From Acidovorax delafieldii (GTDB lineage: Bacteria > Pseudomonadota > Gammaproteobacteria > Burkholderiales > Burkholderiaceae_C), in NCBI RefSeq assembly GCF_007993815.1, contig NZ_VJWE01000012.1, positions 248,001-312,000 of the forward strand: a stretch of DNA of 64,000 nucleotides. The letters are read 5' to 3'. The translations under genes were made by a program, and so were the position numbers. Position 1 is the first letter of the stretch; each line of letters starts with the position of its first letter. Positions 25,603-33,872 of the stretch are shown here, in pieces. The notes beneath the pieces were generated by a model that was not told the origin of the DNA, did not search any database, and saw only the letters and a program-made list of their open reading frames with translations.

Positions 25603-27242
25603 TCGTCGCGGTCCTCCTGCTGTGCTTCGGACCTCCCGCGTTGGCCGATGGTGGCCCCTTCCCTGCAACGCCTGGGCAGTGGAATACAGCCTATTGCAAC
25701 TCCACCAATTTCCCTGTCGGTCAACTGGGCGCCGGTATCTCCGCCAGTTGGACGTGCAAGGCCACGGCTAATCCCAATGTGCAGGACTGCGGCTACACAT
25801 ACAACAACGGGTATTACGACGGCAAATGCACCCAGCAAAAGGGGCCGGACTCTTGCCCCTCCGGCTCAACCATGAGCACTAGCGGTTCTGGCGCCTCTGT
25901 CTGCACATGCGGCGCTGGCTTGGTCCCTTTCAATGGCGGTTGTCAGCAAAAGCCACAGTGCCCCGAAGGCACGCACGAAGAGGGCGGTGCATGCGTTCCA
26001 AACGACTGCAAACCCGATGAAACCCGCGTCAATGGTGTGTGCGTCAAAGACCCGCCGTGCCCTGCCGGTGAAACCCGCATCAATGGCGTGTGCAAGAAAA
26101 ACAAATGCAAGGCGGGCGCCTCCGCAGGTGACTACACGGATCTGAGCGATAGCGTCACCTATCTTTGCGAAATGTCCGATGGCATGAATTGCCAAGTGCG
26201 TATCAAGCCCACCATCTGCGTCAAGATTGACGGCATTGAGAGCTGTACTGGTGCGGGCACCTTCACAGGTGCCACCTGCTCCGGTGGCAATGGAGGCACA
26301 GGCGGCGGCAATGGCAGCGGCGATGCTGGCGGAAACAATGGTGGCAATGGTTCTGGCCCTGGCACTGGTGGCGGCGGTAATGGTTCAAATGGCACTGGCT
26401 CTGGTGGCACAGGTACAGGTGGCGGCGGCACTGGCACAGGTACTGGCGGGGGTGGAACAGGCACAGGCGGCGGCGGCACGGGCTCAGGCGGGACCGGTAG
26501 CGGTGGTACCGGCTCAGGGGGCACCGGGGATGGTGGCACTGGCAACGGCGGCACCGGCACAGGCACCGGAAATGGCGGCTCCGGTCCGGGCTCCGGGTCA
26601 GGGGGGCCTAACTTGCCACCCCCCATCGTCATTCCTCCAGCTCCTGAAGGTGTTTGCCCTGACGGCTATCACAAAAGTGGCAATTGGTGCGTGAAGAACC
26701 CGGTTCCTCCCGATGGCAACGGCGGTTGCCCTCAAGGCTCCGTGAAGATCAACGGCAATTGCGTTTACACGGAACCTCCATCCGGTGGCGGTGGCGGCAC
26801 CGGCACAGGTGGCGGCGGCACTGGCACAGGTTCAGGTAATGGTGAAGGCGAGGAGGGCAACGGCTTTGGCGGCTCCTGCATTTCTGGCTTCGCCTGTGAA
26901 GGAGACGCCATTCAATGCGCCATAGCGAAGGAGCAGTACGCCCGTAACTGCAAGCTGTTTGACGATACAAGCGCCGAATCTGACCTCTACAACGCCAACA
27001 AGGGCAAGACCGGCAACCAGACCGGCGATCTACCCGGAAACGAAACCATCAGCCTGAGCGGTCGCATCGACACATCGGACCCGCTCGGCGGTGGTGGCTG
27101 CATCGGAGATTTGAGCATCACCGTGTGGGGCCATGGCGTTTCCTTACCCCTTTCCAACCTCTGCCAGTACCTTGCCATGCTCGGCAATATCTTGGTGGCT
27201 GTGTCGATGCTCATGGCCGCCCGCATCGTCACAAGGGGATAA
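25581..27242 (+). CDS. Adsorption protein, pIII/TspB-like
   Basis: A 553-residue virion-tip protein. Signal peptide (about residues 1-22, cleavage after PPALA), a Cys-rich N-terminal region with repeated short modules (KPDETRVNGVCVKD, PAGETRINGVCKKN, PQGSVKINGNCVYT), a long Gly/Ser/Thr linker (roughly residues 230-350) made of GGTGTGGG-type repeats, another Cys module, and a C-terminal anchor helix (LCQYLAMLGNILVAVSMLMA). This resembles Neisseria TspB and Ff pIII: receptor-binding domains, flexible Gly linker, membrane anchor. It determines host range; the pilus or receptor is unknown. Confidence 0.88.
   Translation: MADLYRLIVAVLLLCFGPPALADGGPFPATPGQWNTAYCNSTNFPVGQLGAGISASWTCKATANPNVQDCGYTYNNGYYDGKCTQQKGPDSCPSGSTMSTSGSGASVCTCGAGLVPFNGGCQQKPQCPEGTHEEGGACVPNDCKPDETRVNGVCVKDPPCPAGETRINGVCKKNKCKAGASAGDYTDLSDSVTYLCEMSDGMNCQVRIKPTICVKIDGIESCTGAGTFTGATCSGGNGGTGGGNGSGDAGGNNGGNGSGPGTGGGGNGSNGTGSGGTGTGGGGTGTGTGGGGTGTGGGGTGSGGTGSGGTGSGGTGDGGTGNGGTGTGTGNGGSGPGSGSGGPNLPPPIVIPPAPEGVCPDGYHKSGNWCVKNPVPPDGNGGCPQGSVKINGNCVYTEPPSGGGGGTGTGGGGTGTGSGNGEGEEGNGFGGSCISGFACEGDAIQCAIAKEQYARNCKLFDDTSAESDLYNANKGKTGNQTGDLPGNETISLSGRIDTSDPLGGGGCIGDLSITVWGHGVSLPLSNLCQYLAMLGNILVAVSMLMAARIVTRG
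26280..26610 (+). repeat. Low-complexity glycine-linker repeats inside the adsorption gene
   Basis: Tandem imperfect units of GGC/GGT/GGA with ACT/ACA/TCA codons code for a Gly-Thr/Ser linker. The block is in frame throughout, so it is a protein linker and not an independent element. A shorter second block lies at about 26790-26840. Such tracts can change length by slippage. Confidence 0.75.
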
Positions 27243-27246
27243 CACC

Positions 27247-27546
27247 ATGCCTATTTTTGTTGCTGCCATTGGCGGCATGTTGATTAACCTCGTTGGCACC
27301 CTCGCGGGCCGCATCCTGATCGCCTTGGGCATCAGTGTTGTGACCTATACCGGCGTGTCATCGTCCCTCGATTGGATGAAAGCCGGGGCGCTGGCCGCGC
27401 TCGGTGGCCTACCTGCTGAAATGATCGGCCTGATTGGCTTCATGAAAGTAGGGGTGTGCATCAGCATCATCACCAGCGCAATCGCTGCGCGGGCAGTCGT
27501 CAGCGGCATCAGCGGCGACAGCTTCAAGAAGTGGGTCATGAAATGA
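27247..27546 (+). CDS. DUF2523 minor coat protein (gpVI-like)
   Basis: A 99-residue hydrophobic protein with three membrane segments (AIGGMLINLVGTLAGRILIAL, then ALAALGGLPAEMIGLIGFM, and a short third), as in DUF2523/gpVI proteins that cap the adsorption end of filamentous virions. It starts 4 bases after the adhesin stop and overlaps the zot start by ATGA. Confidence 0.85.
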   Translation: MPIFVAAIGGMLINLVGTLAGRILIALGISVVTYTGVSSSLDWMKAGALAALGGLPAEMIGLIGFMKVGVCISIITSAIAARAVVSGISGDSFKKWVMK

Positions 27547-28733
27547 TCTATCTGACCACCGGAGCGAACGGCGCCGGAAAAACGCTGATCACCCTGCGCG
27601 ATGTGCGCGCCCAGCAACTCAAGGAAAACCGCCCGGTCTACTATCACGGCTTCGATATGGACGAGGCCAAGGCAGTGGAATTCGGCTGGCAGAAGTTCGA
27701 CCCCAAGAAGTGGCAAGACCTGCCTGATGGCTCCATCTGCGTGATGGACGAATGCCAAAACGAATTCCCGCTCAGGCGCTCAGGCTCTGACGTTCCGGAC
27801 TACGTGCAAGCCATCGCCCAGCATCGGCGGCGTCGCGGCTTTGACTTCTGGATGATCTGCCCGCACCCATCGCTGATTGATGTGTTTGTGCGTCGCCTGA
27901 TCGACAAGCCTTCATGGCACCGCCACCTGAAACGGGCCTTTGGCGCCGATGTGGTGAGCGTTCTTCGCTTCTCAAGCCCGGACATGAAGTGCGAAGAACC
28001 CGGCGCAGGCGCACGCGGTGAAGTCTCGATGGTGGGCTATCCGAAGGAGGTTTACAGTTGGTATCGCTCGGCCAGCTTGCACACCGGGAAAAAGAAAATC
28101 CCTCGGGCCGTCTTTGTCCTGGCCGCGTGCGCCATCGCCGTTCCTGCGGCTCTGTACTTCGCTATCACTGGCGTTTACAAGAACGCCACGAAGCAAGCAA
28201 AGCCAGCTACAGAAACCATAGCAAACCAGCCAGGCACAAATGCCGCCGCTTCACCTAGTCAAAACCTGCGCCAAGTCGCCCAGGTGATGACCGCAGATGA
28301 ATACATTGCGCAGCGTTCGCCCAGGTTGAAAGACTTCGCTCACACGGCACCGGCTTATGACGAAGTGACGAAACCGACAGAGGCGCCGTACCCTGCGGCG
28401 TGCGTCCAAATGGGCAAAACCTGCAAGTGCTACACCCAGCAGGCCACGCTATTGCAGGTCAGCGGGGCCGTGTGCCTCCAGATCGTGGCGCAAGGCTTTT
28501 TCATGGACTGGAAAACGGCCAGCAAGGGGGAATACAGCCACCGCGACAGGGGCGACTATCAGCAGGGCCGCAACATGCCGCCAACGGGCCAGCAAATGGC
28601 CCAAGCGGCCCCGGTTCGCACCGTGCCAGTGCCCGACCCAGCGCACAAGCATCCGCAGGTGCAATCGACGTCTGAATGGGCGCAAGGTCTTGCAGCGCGC
28701 AATGCACAGGTGCGCTCCAGCTTGACCCAGTGA
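27543..28733 (+). CDS. zot: Zot-domain assembly ATPase (gpI-like)
   Basis: A 396-residue protein with an N-terminal Zot/gpI P-loop ATPase domain (TGANGAGKT Walker A; SICVMDECQNEF Walker B), a basic stretch, one transmembrane helix near residues 186-206 (AVFVLAACAIAVPAALYF) and a periplasmic C-terminal half with Cys pair CKCY. It drives virion extrusion across the inner membrane and would join a host secretin. In Vibrio CTX phage the homologue is called zonula occludens toxin; here the phage assembly role is the supported one. Confidence 0.93.
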   Translation: MIYLTTGANGAGKTLITLRDVRAQQLKENRPVYYHGFDMDEAKAVEFGWQKFDPKKWQDLPDGSICVMDECQNEFPLRRSGSDVPDYVQAIAQHRRRRGFDFWMICPHPSLIDVFVRRLIDKPSWHRHLKRAFGADVVSVLRFSSPDMKCEEPGAGARGEVSMVGYPKEVYSWYRSASLHTGKKKIPRAVFVLAACAIAVPAALYFAITGVYKNATKQAKPATETIANQPGTNAAASPSQNLRQVAQVMTADEYIAQRSPRLKDFAHTAPAYDEVTKPTEAPYPAACVQMGKTCKCYTQQATLLQVSGAVCLQIVAQGFFMDWKTASKGEYSHRDRGDYQQGRNMPPTGQQMAQAAPVRTVPVPDPAHKHPQVQSTSEWAQGLAARNAQVRSSLTQ

Positions 28734-28853
28734 GGCCGCTTCTTCATTGAGAGACAACGGGGACCCGGACCGGAGACCTTGTGTCGTAGGTTTGGGGCGG
28801 GGGTATGGGGCCGCAGGGCACCATGTAGGACCGTTGCACAACCCTTACCCCAT
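28734..28853. other. Phage intergenic region, possible origin of replication
   Basis: The only sizeable non-coding block in the prophage. It holds G-rich and C-rich runs (around 28793-28806 and 28842-28852) and a CCGG dyad near 28771. Filamentous phages keep the plus origin and packaging signal in such a region, but I cannot identify a nick site. Confidence 0.4.
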
Positions 28854-28877
28854 AAAAAAAGCCCGCGATCTGCGGGC
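28854..28877 (-). terminator. Rho-independent terminator on the minus strand, probable native repressor terminator
   Basis: GCCCGC (28861-28866) and GCGGGC (28872-28877) pair around GATCT, with seven A to the left, so the T-run follows the stem on the minus strand. No minus-strand gene precedes it in the integrated form. In the circular phage the repressor frame crosses the attachment core and ends at 28900, 22 bases before this stem. Confidence 0.8.
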
Positions 28878-28982
28878 CACTCAATAAACCGGGTCAGTCT
28901 CAGCAAGTAGCCGCCGAGGATGCGCCACAGGGATGCAAGCGCAGCGCAGCCCGGAGGCGTACCGCAGCGCGGCGTAATAGCG

Positions 28983-29010
28983 AGTAGATACGATGTATAT
29001 TATGTTAAAT
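28983..29010. other. dif: dif site / right prophage junction (attR)
   Basis: Left arm AGTAGATACGA, centre TGTATA, right arm TTATGTTAAAT. From the end of the left arm the last 18 bases are identical to E. coli dif, and the spacing 11-6-11 is that of a XerC-XerD site. XerCD resolve chromosome dimers here, activated by FtsK, and filamentous phages use such sites to integrate. Because the XerD arm is intact, this junction is the one likely to stay functional. Confidence 0.88.
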
Positions 29011-29191
29011 ATCAAACACACACTCTGTGCGGTGTCGAACAGACACTCCACGACCCCCAACCGCACCATGCGTCGGCCTTGGGGGCACCTGCTGTGGCGG
29101 CGTTCTCCCAAGTCTTCCTTCCGAAAAGTCCGTCTGGACTGGTTCCAACGCCTCCCACCAAAACGCGAGCGCCGCTGCGTTGAAAGAACCC

Positions 29192-30361
29192 ATGACCACT
29201 TACCTTGCGTGTTTAGGCACCCGCCCTGAGATCATCAAGATGGCACCGTTGCATCGCGAGCTAAAGCTGCGTGGCCACCGCGTGGTGGTGCTCCACACCG
29301 GGCAGCACGCCGAGGTGGCCGAGGTGCTTTACCGATTTTTTGATATGGGGCCAGACCTGCGCTTGGCACTGGAGCGGCGCACACCGAGGTTGGGCGACCT
29401 CACGGCGCTGTTGCTGGAGGGAGTGGACAGGCTGGTGGACGAAACCCAGCCTGATGTGGTGCTGGTGCAGGGCGACACGACGTCTGCGCTGGTCGGAGCG
29501 CTGAGTGGCTACTACAACGACAAGCCGGTCGCCCACATCGAGGCGGGTTTGCGCACAGGCACACGCGAGCCGTTTCCGGAGGAAAAAAACCGGGAGCTGA
29601 TTGCACGGCTCGCCCACTGGCACTTCGCACCGACGGCGCGGACCCGGGACAACCTTTTGCGCGAAGGCATAGCAGACGCCTGTATCTCCGTCGTCGGCAA
29701 TACGGTGATTGACGCGGCGCGCTGGACGCAGGAGCGCCTGCAGACCAATGCATCGTCCGCGCCTTCTGTCTTGTCGTCCGGTTTGTCTTCAGTGGTACCA
29801 GCCATGGTCGCAGAGTTTCTAGATCAGCAAATTAACCAGCGGCTTCTGTTGGTGACCGCCCACCGCCGAGAGAACTGGGGCGACCCCATACGCAATATCG
29901 CCACTGCCATCGGGCAGTTGCTGGCGGCCCATGGCGATCTGGTTGTGGTCTGGCCGCTTCACCCCAACCCAGCCGTCAGTCAGGCGGTGAGGCCGGTGAT
30001 CGACGCATTGCCGGACGACCTGCGCCAACGGGTGTGTCTGACCGAACCCATGGACTACCCTGCCCTCATCAGCCTGCTGCAACGCTGTTACTTCACGCTG
30101 ACGGACTCGGGCGGCATTCAGGAAGAAGCCTCTGCGCTGAGGCGGCCAGTGCTGATTGCGCGCGACAGCACCGAGCGGCAGGAGCTGGTGGAAGCTGGTG
30201 GTGCGGTACTGGTTGGCACAGACATCCGCCGCATGGTGACTGAGGCGGCACGCCTGCTGCGCGACGATGGGGCGTACCGCAGCATGCAGCTGGAAAGCAG
30301 CCCGTTTGGCGATGGCCACACCGCGCAGCACATTGCAGACCGGCTCTGCACGGTGGACTGA
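29192..30361 (+). CDS. wecB: UDP-N-acetylglucosamine 2-epimerase, non-hydrolysing
   Basis: A 389-residue enzyme of the WecB type that converts UDP-GlcNAc to UDP-ManNAc. Visible motifs are TRPEIIKMAPL, HTGQH, VQGDTTSALVGAL, HIEAGLRTG, VTAHRRENWG and DSGGIQEEA. Length is near the usual 370-380. It starts 180 bases after the dif site and is convergent with glmM. With GlmM it would supply amino-sugar nucleotides for the polysaccharide locus that follows. Confidence 0.94.
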   Translation: MTTYLACLGTRPEIIKMAPLHRELKLRGHRVVVLHTGQHAEVAEVLYRFFDMGPDLRLALERRTPRLGDLTALLLEGVDRLVDETQPDVVLVQGDTTSALVGALSGYYNDKPVAHIEAGLRTGTREPFPEEKNRELIARLAHWHFAPTARTRDNLLREGIADACISVVGNTVIDAARWTQERLQTNASSAPSVLSSGLSSVVPAMVAEFLDQQINQRLLLVTAHRRENWGDPIRNIATAIGQLLAAHGDLVVVWPLHPNPAVSQAVRPVIDALPDDLRQRVCLTEPMDYPALISLLQRCYFTLTDSGGIQEEASALRRPVLIARDSTERQELVEAGGAVLVGTDIRRMVTEAARLLRDDGAYRSMQLESSPFGDGHTAQHIADRLCTVD

Positions 30362-30412
30362 CAGCGCTTGCGGCCCCACCGCCATCCAGGATGGTGCGGG
30401 GACGACGGCCGG

Positions 30413-31798
30413 TCAGGCGGTAGCTGTATCCAGCGCCGCGGGTGCGGTCAGCAGTTGGCTGACCTCTTTGGCAAACCGGCTGGCCATCCGCTGCGCCCTG
30501 AGTGCAGTACGGCACTCCACCAGCACCCGCACAACAGGCTCGGTGCCCGAGGCACGCAGCAGCACCCGCCCATCGTCGCCCAGCAACTTTTCGGCCCGCA
30601 GCTGGAAGTGGGGCATCCAGGTGTTGTCGGCCATCCCCGCACCACGGGTCACGGGCACATTGACCAGGCACTGAGCGTTCATGCGCAGATCGCTGCACAG
30701 CTGCGACAAGCTGCGCTGCGAGCGCTTCATGGCAGCCACCACCCGCAAGGCTGACATCACGCCGTCGCCGGTGCTGTGCCAGTCTAGCCCGATCAGGTGG
30801 CCCGAGCCCTCGCCGCCCAAGCGCCAACCCCGCTGCTTGAGCAGCTCCAGGACATGTCGGTCACCCACGGCAGACCTTGCAAAGTCCAGCCCACGGCGCA
30901 GCAGCGCTTGCTCCAGCCCCTGGTTGCTCATCACCGTGCCCACCACCCCACCCTGCAAGCCATCGTTGGTCTGGGCATCCACGGCCAGCACGTACAGCAG
31001 CTCGTCACCCGCATAGATGCGGCCCTCGCTGTCCACCATCACCAACCGGTCTCCATCGCCGTCCAGCGCCACGCCGACATCTGCCTGGTGAGCCAGCACG
31101 GCCTCGCTCAGGTGCTTGGGCGACGTGGCGCCCACGTTGTCGTTGATGTTCTGCCCATCAGGCGTGGCGCCCACCGCAACCACCTCCGCGCCCAACTGTC
31201 GGAACACCTCGGGGGCGATGCGGTGGCAGGCGCCATGGGCGGCGTCGATGACGATCTTCATACCCTGCAGGTGCAAACCTGCCGGCAATGCCTGCCTGCA
31301 AAACTGGATGTACAGATCGGAGGCCTCCGGCAGCAGGGACACGCGGCCCAACCGTGACGATGGCAAACAGACCATGGGCTGGACCATGGTGCGTTCGATC
31401 TCGGCCTCCATGCCGTCGGGCAACTTGTCACCTGTGGCCGAAAAGAACTTCACCCCGTTGTCCTCACAAGGGTTGTGCGATGCACTCACCACCACACCCG
31501 CCTGGTAGCCGCGCAAGCGCGTCAGGTAGGCCGCGCCGGGTGTGGGCAACTCGCCGCACATCACCGTGTCCACACCGGCCGCAGAAAACCCCGCCTGCAA
31601 GGCCGCCTCAAACATGGGGGCCGACCCGCGCGTGTCGGTGCCCACTGCCACCACAGGTCGCGGGTTCAGTCCCGTGTGCTGACGGCTAAGCAGCTGGCCG
31701 CAGGCGTGTGCCAGCCGCATGATGGTCTGGGGGGTCATGGGCTCCATACCCACTGGGGCGCGCACGCCGTCGGTTCCGAACATCTTTTGCGTTGTCAT
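30413..31798 (-). CDS. glmM: Phosphoglucosamine/phosphohexose mutase, GlmM type
   Basis: A 461-residue alpha-phosphohexomutase. FGTDGVRAPVG starts the protein; the phosphoserine loop VVVSASHNPCEDNGVKF, the metal loop DGDGDRLVMVD, the sugar-specificity loop GGEGSGHLIG and the phosphate loop RASGTEPVVRVLVE are all present. The GEGSGH form and overall length point to phosphoglucosamine mutase (GlcN-6-P to GlcN-1-P) rather than phosphomannomutase. As it lies in an exopolysaccharide locus it may be a second, dedicated copy; whether another glmM exists elsewhere cannot be seen. Confidence 0.88.
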   Translation of the reverse strand: MTTQKMFGTDGVRAPVGMEPMTPQTIMRLAHACGQLLSRQHTGLNPRPVVAVGTDTRGSAPMFEAALQAGFSAAGVDTVMCGELPTPGAAYLTRLRGYQAGVVVSASHNPCEDNGVKFFSATGDKLPDGMEAEIERTMVQPMVCLPSSRLGRVSLLPEASDLYIQFCRQALPAGLHLQGMKIVIDAAHGACHRIAPEVFRQLGAEVVAVGATPDGQNINDNVGATSPKHLSEAVLAHQADVGVALDGDGDRLVMVDSEGRIYAGDELLYVLAVDAQTNDGLQGGVVGTVMSNQGLEQALLRRGLDFARSAVGDRHVLELLKQRGWRLGGEGSGHLIGLDWHSTGDGVMSALRVVAAMKRSQRSLSQLCSDLRMNAQCLVNVPVTRGAGMADNTWMPHFQLRAEKLLGDDGRVLLRASGTEPVVRVLVECRTALRAQRMASRFAKEVSQLLTAPAALDTATA

Positions 31799-31954
31799 GG
31801 GTAGTCCTGTTGAATGAGATTCGCCAGATAACCCGCACCCCAGGCCAAGGCGAACACCGACGGTGGGGCCTTGGACCGAAACGGTCTGTGCGCTATCGAA
31901 CCCGCCACGTTATGTACGGCATCGAACAGACAGCGCTGTGCCTACACGCTGACC

Positions 31955-33037
31955 ATGGCTTTTCATGCCACGGATCACCCATTGACACCAGACTCTCTAG
32001 CTCCCAAGTGCCTTCATCTGTCACAGACCCACTCTGGCCTGAAGCGCTGGATAGGCAACGCTCTGGCGTGCTTCGTTCTTGCAGCACCACTTTGTACGTC
32101 GGCTGCTGTGCTCGATCTGGAGGGGTATGCCGATACCTCGGGCGCCATCTCGGTGCAGCACCAGGGCGACACGGTAGATCCCTACTTTGCCTTGCAGGCA
32201 CTGTTGCTGGCTCACAGCCATGGGCTGGATATTTCCACGCCTGCCAAGGCCTGGGGCGCCTGGCTGGTACAGCGGCAAAAGCCCGACGCGACCTTTGACC
32301 GTTTTTGCCGCAACGGCCCTGTGTGGGCCCCATGTAAAACCGCCGATGCCGACGACTCCGTACTCGGCCTGTGGCTGGCGTTCATGGACAGCATGCCTGC
32401 CTCACAACGCAGCCAGGCCAGTTGGGTGCGCAGCCGCATGGCTACCAGTGCGGCGCTGGCCAAGTTGGTAGACCCCAACCGGGGAATTTACCTGGTCTCA
32501 CCGGTGTACCAACATGGGTTGCTCATGGACAACCTGGAGCTGTGGGCCTACCCGCTCACCCACAAGGCGGCACAAAACGCGCGCCACCCCAACTTCACCA
32601 AAACTCTGGCGGTCGTGTTCTGGGACGATCAGCGCAAGCGCTACCTGGTTTCCACCCAGCCCGGACAGCGTGAGACCGCACATGCCTTCTACCCCGACGC
32701 CGTGGCGCAGATCTTTCCGCTGTTGGTGCGTTTTCCGCTGATCCCTGGTGGGGCGCCCGCGCATTACCGCCGCTGGATGGCTGAGCACCGCAACGAATGG
32801 CTGGCCCAGGTGAAGGACGACTTTGCCTGGGGTCTGGTGGCTGTGGTGGCACTGCAGCAAGGCGACATCCCCTCTGCCCGCTGTTGGCTTCGTACCGCCC
32901 TGCCCCATCGGCACGGCGCCCACTGGACGGTGACGGACGAAGTCGCCGCGCAAATCTTGCAGTCCAAGGCCATCACTGCCGCCGTGGACACAACTAACTG
33001 CACCAGTCCTCGTCACACCCCCGCACGGTCACCATGA
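31955..33037 (+). CDS. Secreted helical-toroid protein, glycosidase-like, in polysaccharide locus (toroid A)
   Basis: A 360-residue exported protein. After a 30-residue N-terminal extension there is a signal-type helix (IGNALACFVLAAPLCTSAAV). The body is helical with paired-helix repeats and two conspicuous blocks, TADADDSVLGLWLAFMDSM and HAFYPDAVAQIFPLLV, which suggest an alpha/alpha-toroid (six-hairpin glycosidase-like) fold. The protein at 34682-35755 carries matching blocks. It overlaps yaiO by ATGA, so they are translationally coupled. Possible role: trimming or binding nascent polymer in the periplasm. The ATG at 31955 lacks a good ribosome site; an earlier start at 31871 is possible. 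Confidence 0.65.
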   Translation: MAFHATDHPLTPDSLAPKCLHLSQTHSGLKRWIGNALACFVLAAPLCTSAAVLDLEGYADTSGAISVQHQGDTVDPYFALQALLLAHSHGLDISTPAKAWGAWLVQRQKPDATFDRFCRNGPVWAPCKTADADDSVLGLWLAFMDSMPASQRSQASWVRSRMATSAALAKLVDPNRGIYLVSPVYQHGLLMDNLELWAYPLTHKAAQNARHPNFTKTLAVVFWDDQRKRYLVSTQPGQRETAHAFYPDAVAQIFPLLVRFPLIPGGAPAHYRRWMAEHRNEWLAQVKDDFAWGLVAVVALQQGDIPSARCWLRTALPHRHGAHWTVTDEVAAQILQSKAITAAVDTTNCTSPRHTPARSP

Positions 33038-33852
33038 ACACCCACTACATCCACCGCCCTGTCCCGTCCCTTGTTCTGGCACTGGGGTTGCTGGCCCATG
33101 CCTTACCTGCAGCCCATGCGCAAGACGTTGCAGACCTGCCGGCCCCGGTCCGGCGCATTGAGGCCTACACCAGCCGCCACACCCTCACCAACGGGTATGG
33201 CAACTGGCATGAAGCTGGCGTGCGCGGCCAATGGGGTGTGAACAGCCAGTTGCTCGGCATGGAAATCGCCACCATGCGGCGGTTTGGAGAGTCGGGCCGG
33301 TTCATCGGGCTGTCGGACACTATGACCTGGAACGAAGACTGGTTCTCCATGCTATCGGTGGGCGCAGGCGATGGTGCTGCTTACCTGCCGCGCTACCGTG
33401 TGGACGGGTTCATCAACCGCAAGTTGCTGCCCACACGCCAATGGGTGGCCACCCTGGGGGCAGGTTACTACCGAGCGCCAGACGGCCACATCGACCGCAA
33501 CATCAGCCTCGGGTCCACTTACTATTTCGATCTGCCGTGGGTGGTACAGGCAGAAATACGCTTCAACAACAGCTCCCCCGGTGGCGTGCGTACCCATCAG
33601 CAGTTTGTGGCGGCCACCTGGGGGCGCGTGCACCACACGCAGATCATTGCCCGCCACGGCTGGGGGGCCGAGGGCTATCAGGCCATTGGCAATGGGGTAT
33701 CTCTGGTCAACTTTGACAGTCGCCAGTCACAGCTCACACTGCGGCAGTGGCTGGGCCCACAGTGGGGCATTACTGCGGGCGCAGAGCGCTACCGCAACCC
33801 CTACTATTCCCGCAACGGCGCCAAGCTGTCGCTGTTTTGGGAACTGCCCTAG
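33034..33852 (+). CDS. YaiO-family outer-membrane beta-barrel protein
   Basis: A 272-residue protein with signal peptide (LVLALGLLAHALPAAHA) and alternating beta strands ending in an aromatic residue (KLSLFWELP), as for outer-membrane barrels. The repeated GxGxYR, SxxYYFD and RYRNPYYS strand patterns match the YaiO family. In E. coli yaiO lies beside the glycosyltransferase gene yaiP; here a GT2 synthase is in the same locus. Likely role: polymer passage or anchoring at the outer membrane. Confidence 0.8.
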   Translation: MNTHYIHRPVPSLVLALGLLAHALPAAHAQDVADLPAPVRRIEAYTSRHTLTNGYGNWHEAGVRGQWGVNSQLLGMEIATMRRFGESGRFIGLSDTMTWNEDWFSMLSVGAGDGAAYLPRYRVDGFINRKLLPTRQWVATLGAGYYRAPDGHIDRNISLGSTYYFDLPWVVQAEIRFNNSSPGGVRTHQQFVAATWGRVHHTQIIARHGWGAEGYQAIGNGVSLVNFDSRQSQLTLRQWLGPQWGITAGAERYRNPYYSRNGAKLSLFWELP

Positions 33853-33872
33853 GTTGTCCGAGCCTGCAGCGT

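Larger units (their letters stand above)
22784..28984. mobile_element. Integrated filamentous phage (Inoviridae), about 6.2 kb
   Basis: The unit lies between exact 15-bp direct repeats 6,200 bases apart at dif-like sites. Gene order is repressor (minus), then on plus: ssDNA-binding protein, two small genes, HUH replication protein, two small membrane proteins, major coat protein, hairpin, pIII/TspB-like adhesin, DUF2523/pVI, Zot/pI. This is the Ff/Pf1/CTX-type module order. There is no integrase and no pIV secretin gene, so it must rely on host XerCD for integration and on a host secretin for export. All genes are intact, so it may be able to produce virions. Confidence 0.95.

Noticed and set aside
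26280-26610. CRISPR-like or satellite tandem repeat
   Set aside because: The repeats are short, in frame and encode a Gly linker of the phage adsorption protein; no spacers or conserved long repeat.
27543-28733. A host-directed enterotoxin (Zot)
   Set aside because: The Walker motifs, membrane helix and gene order identify a filamentous phage assembly ATPase; nothing supports a toxin role here.
22783-29010. tRNA-targeted integration
   Set aside because: No tRNA-like cloverleaf at either junction; the duplicated core fits a XerCD dif site instead.
28881-29111. Minus-strand 76-residue frame across the dif site
   Set aside because: It runs through the junction in a different frame from the repressor, lacks a ribosome site and has random composition.
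30372-30402. Bidirectional terminator between wecB and glmM
   Set aside because: An imperfect GC-rich dyad (CCCCACCGCCATCC facing GGATGGTGCGGGG) exists, but it is mismatched and has no T-run on either side, so it was not listed.
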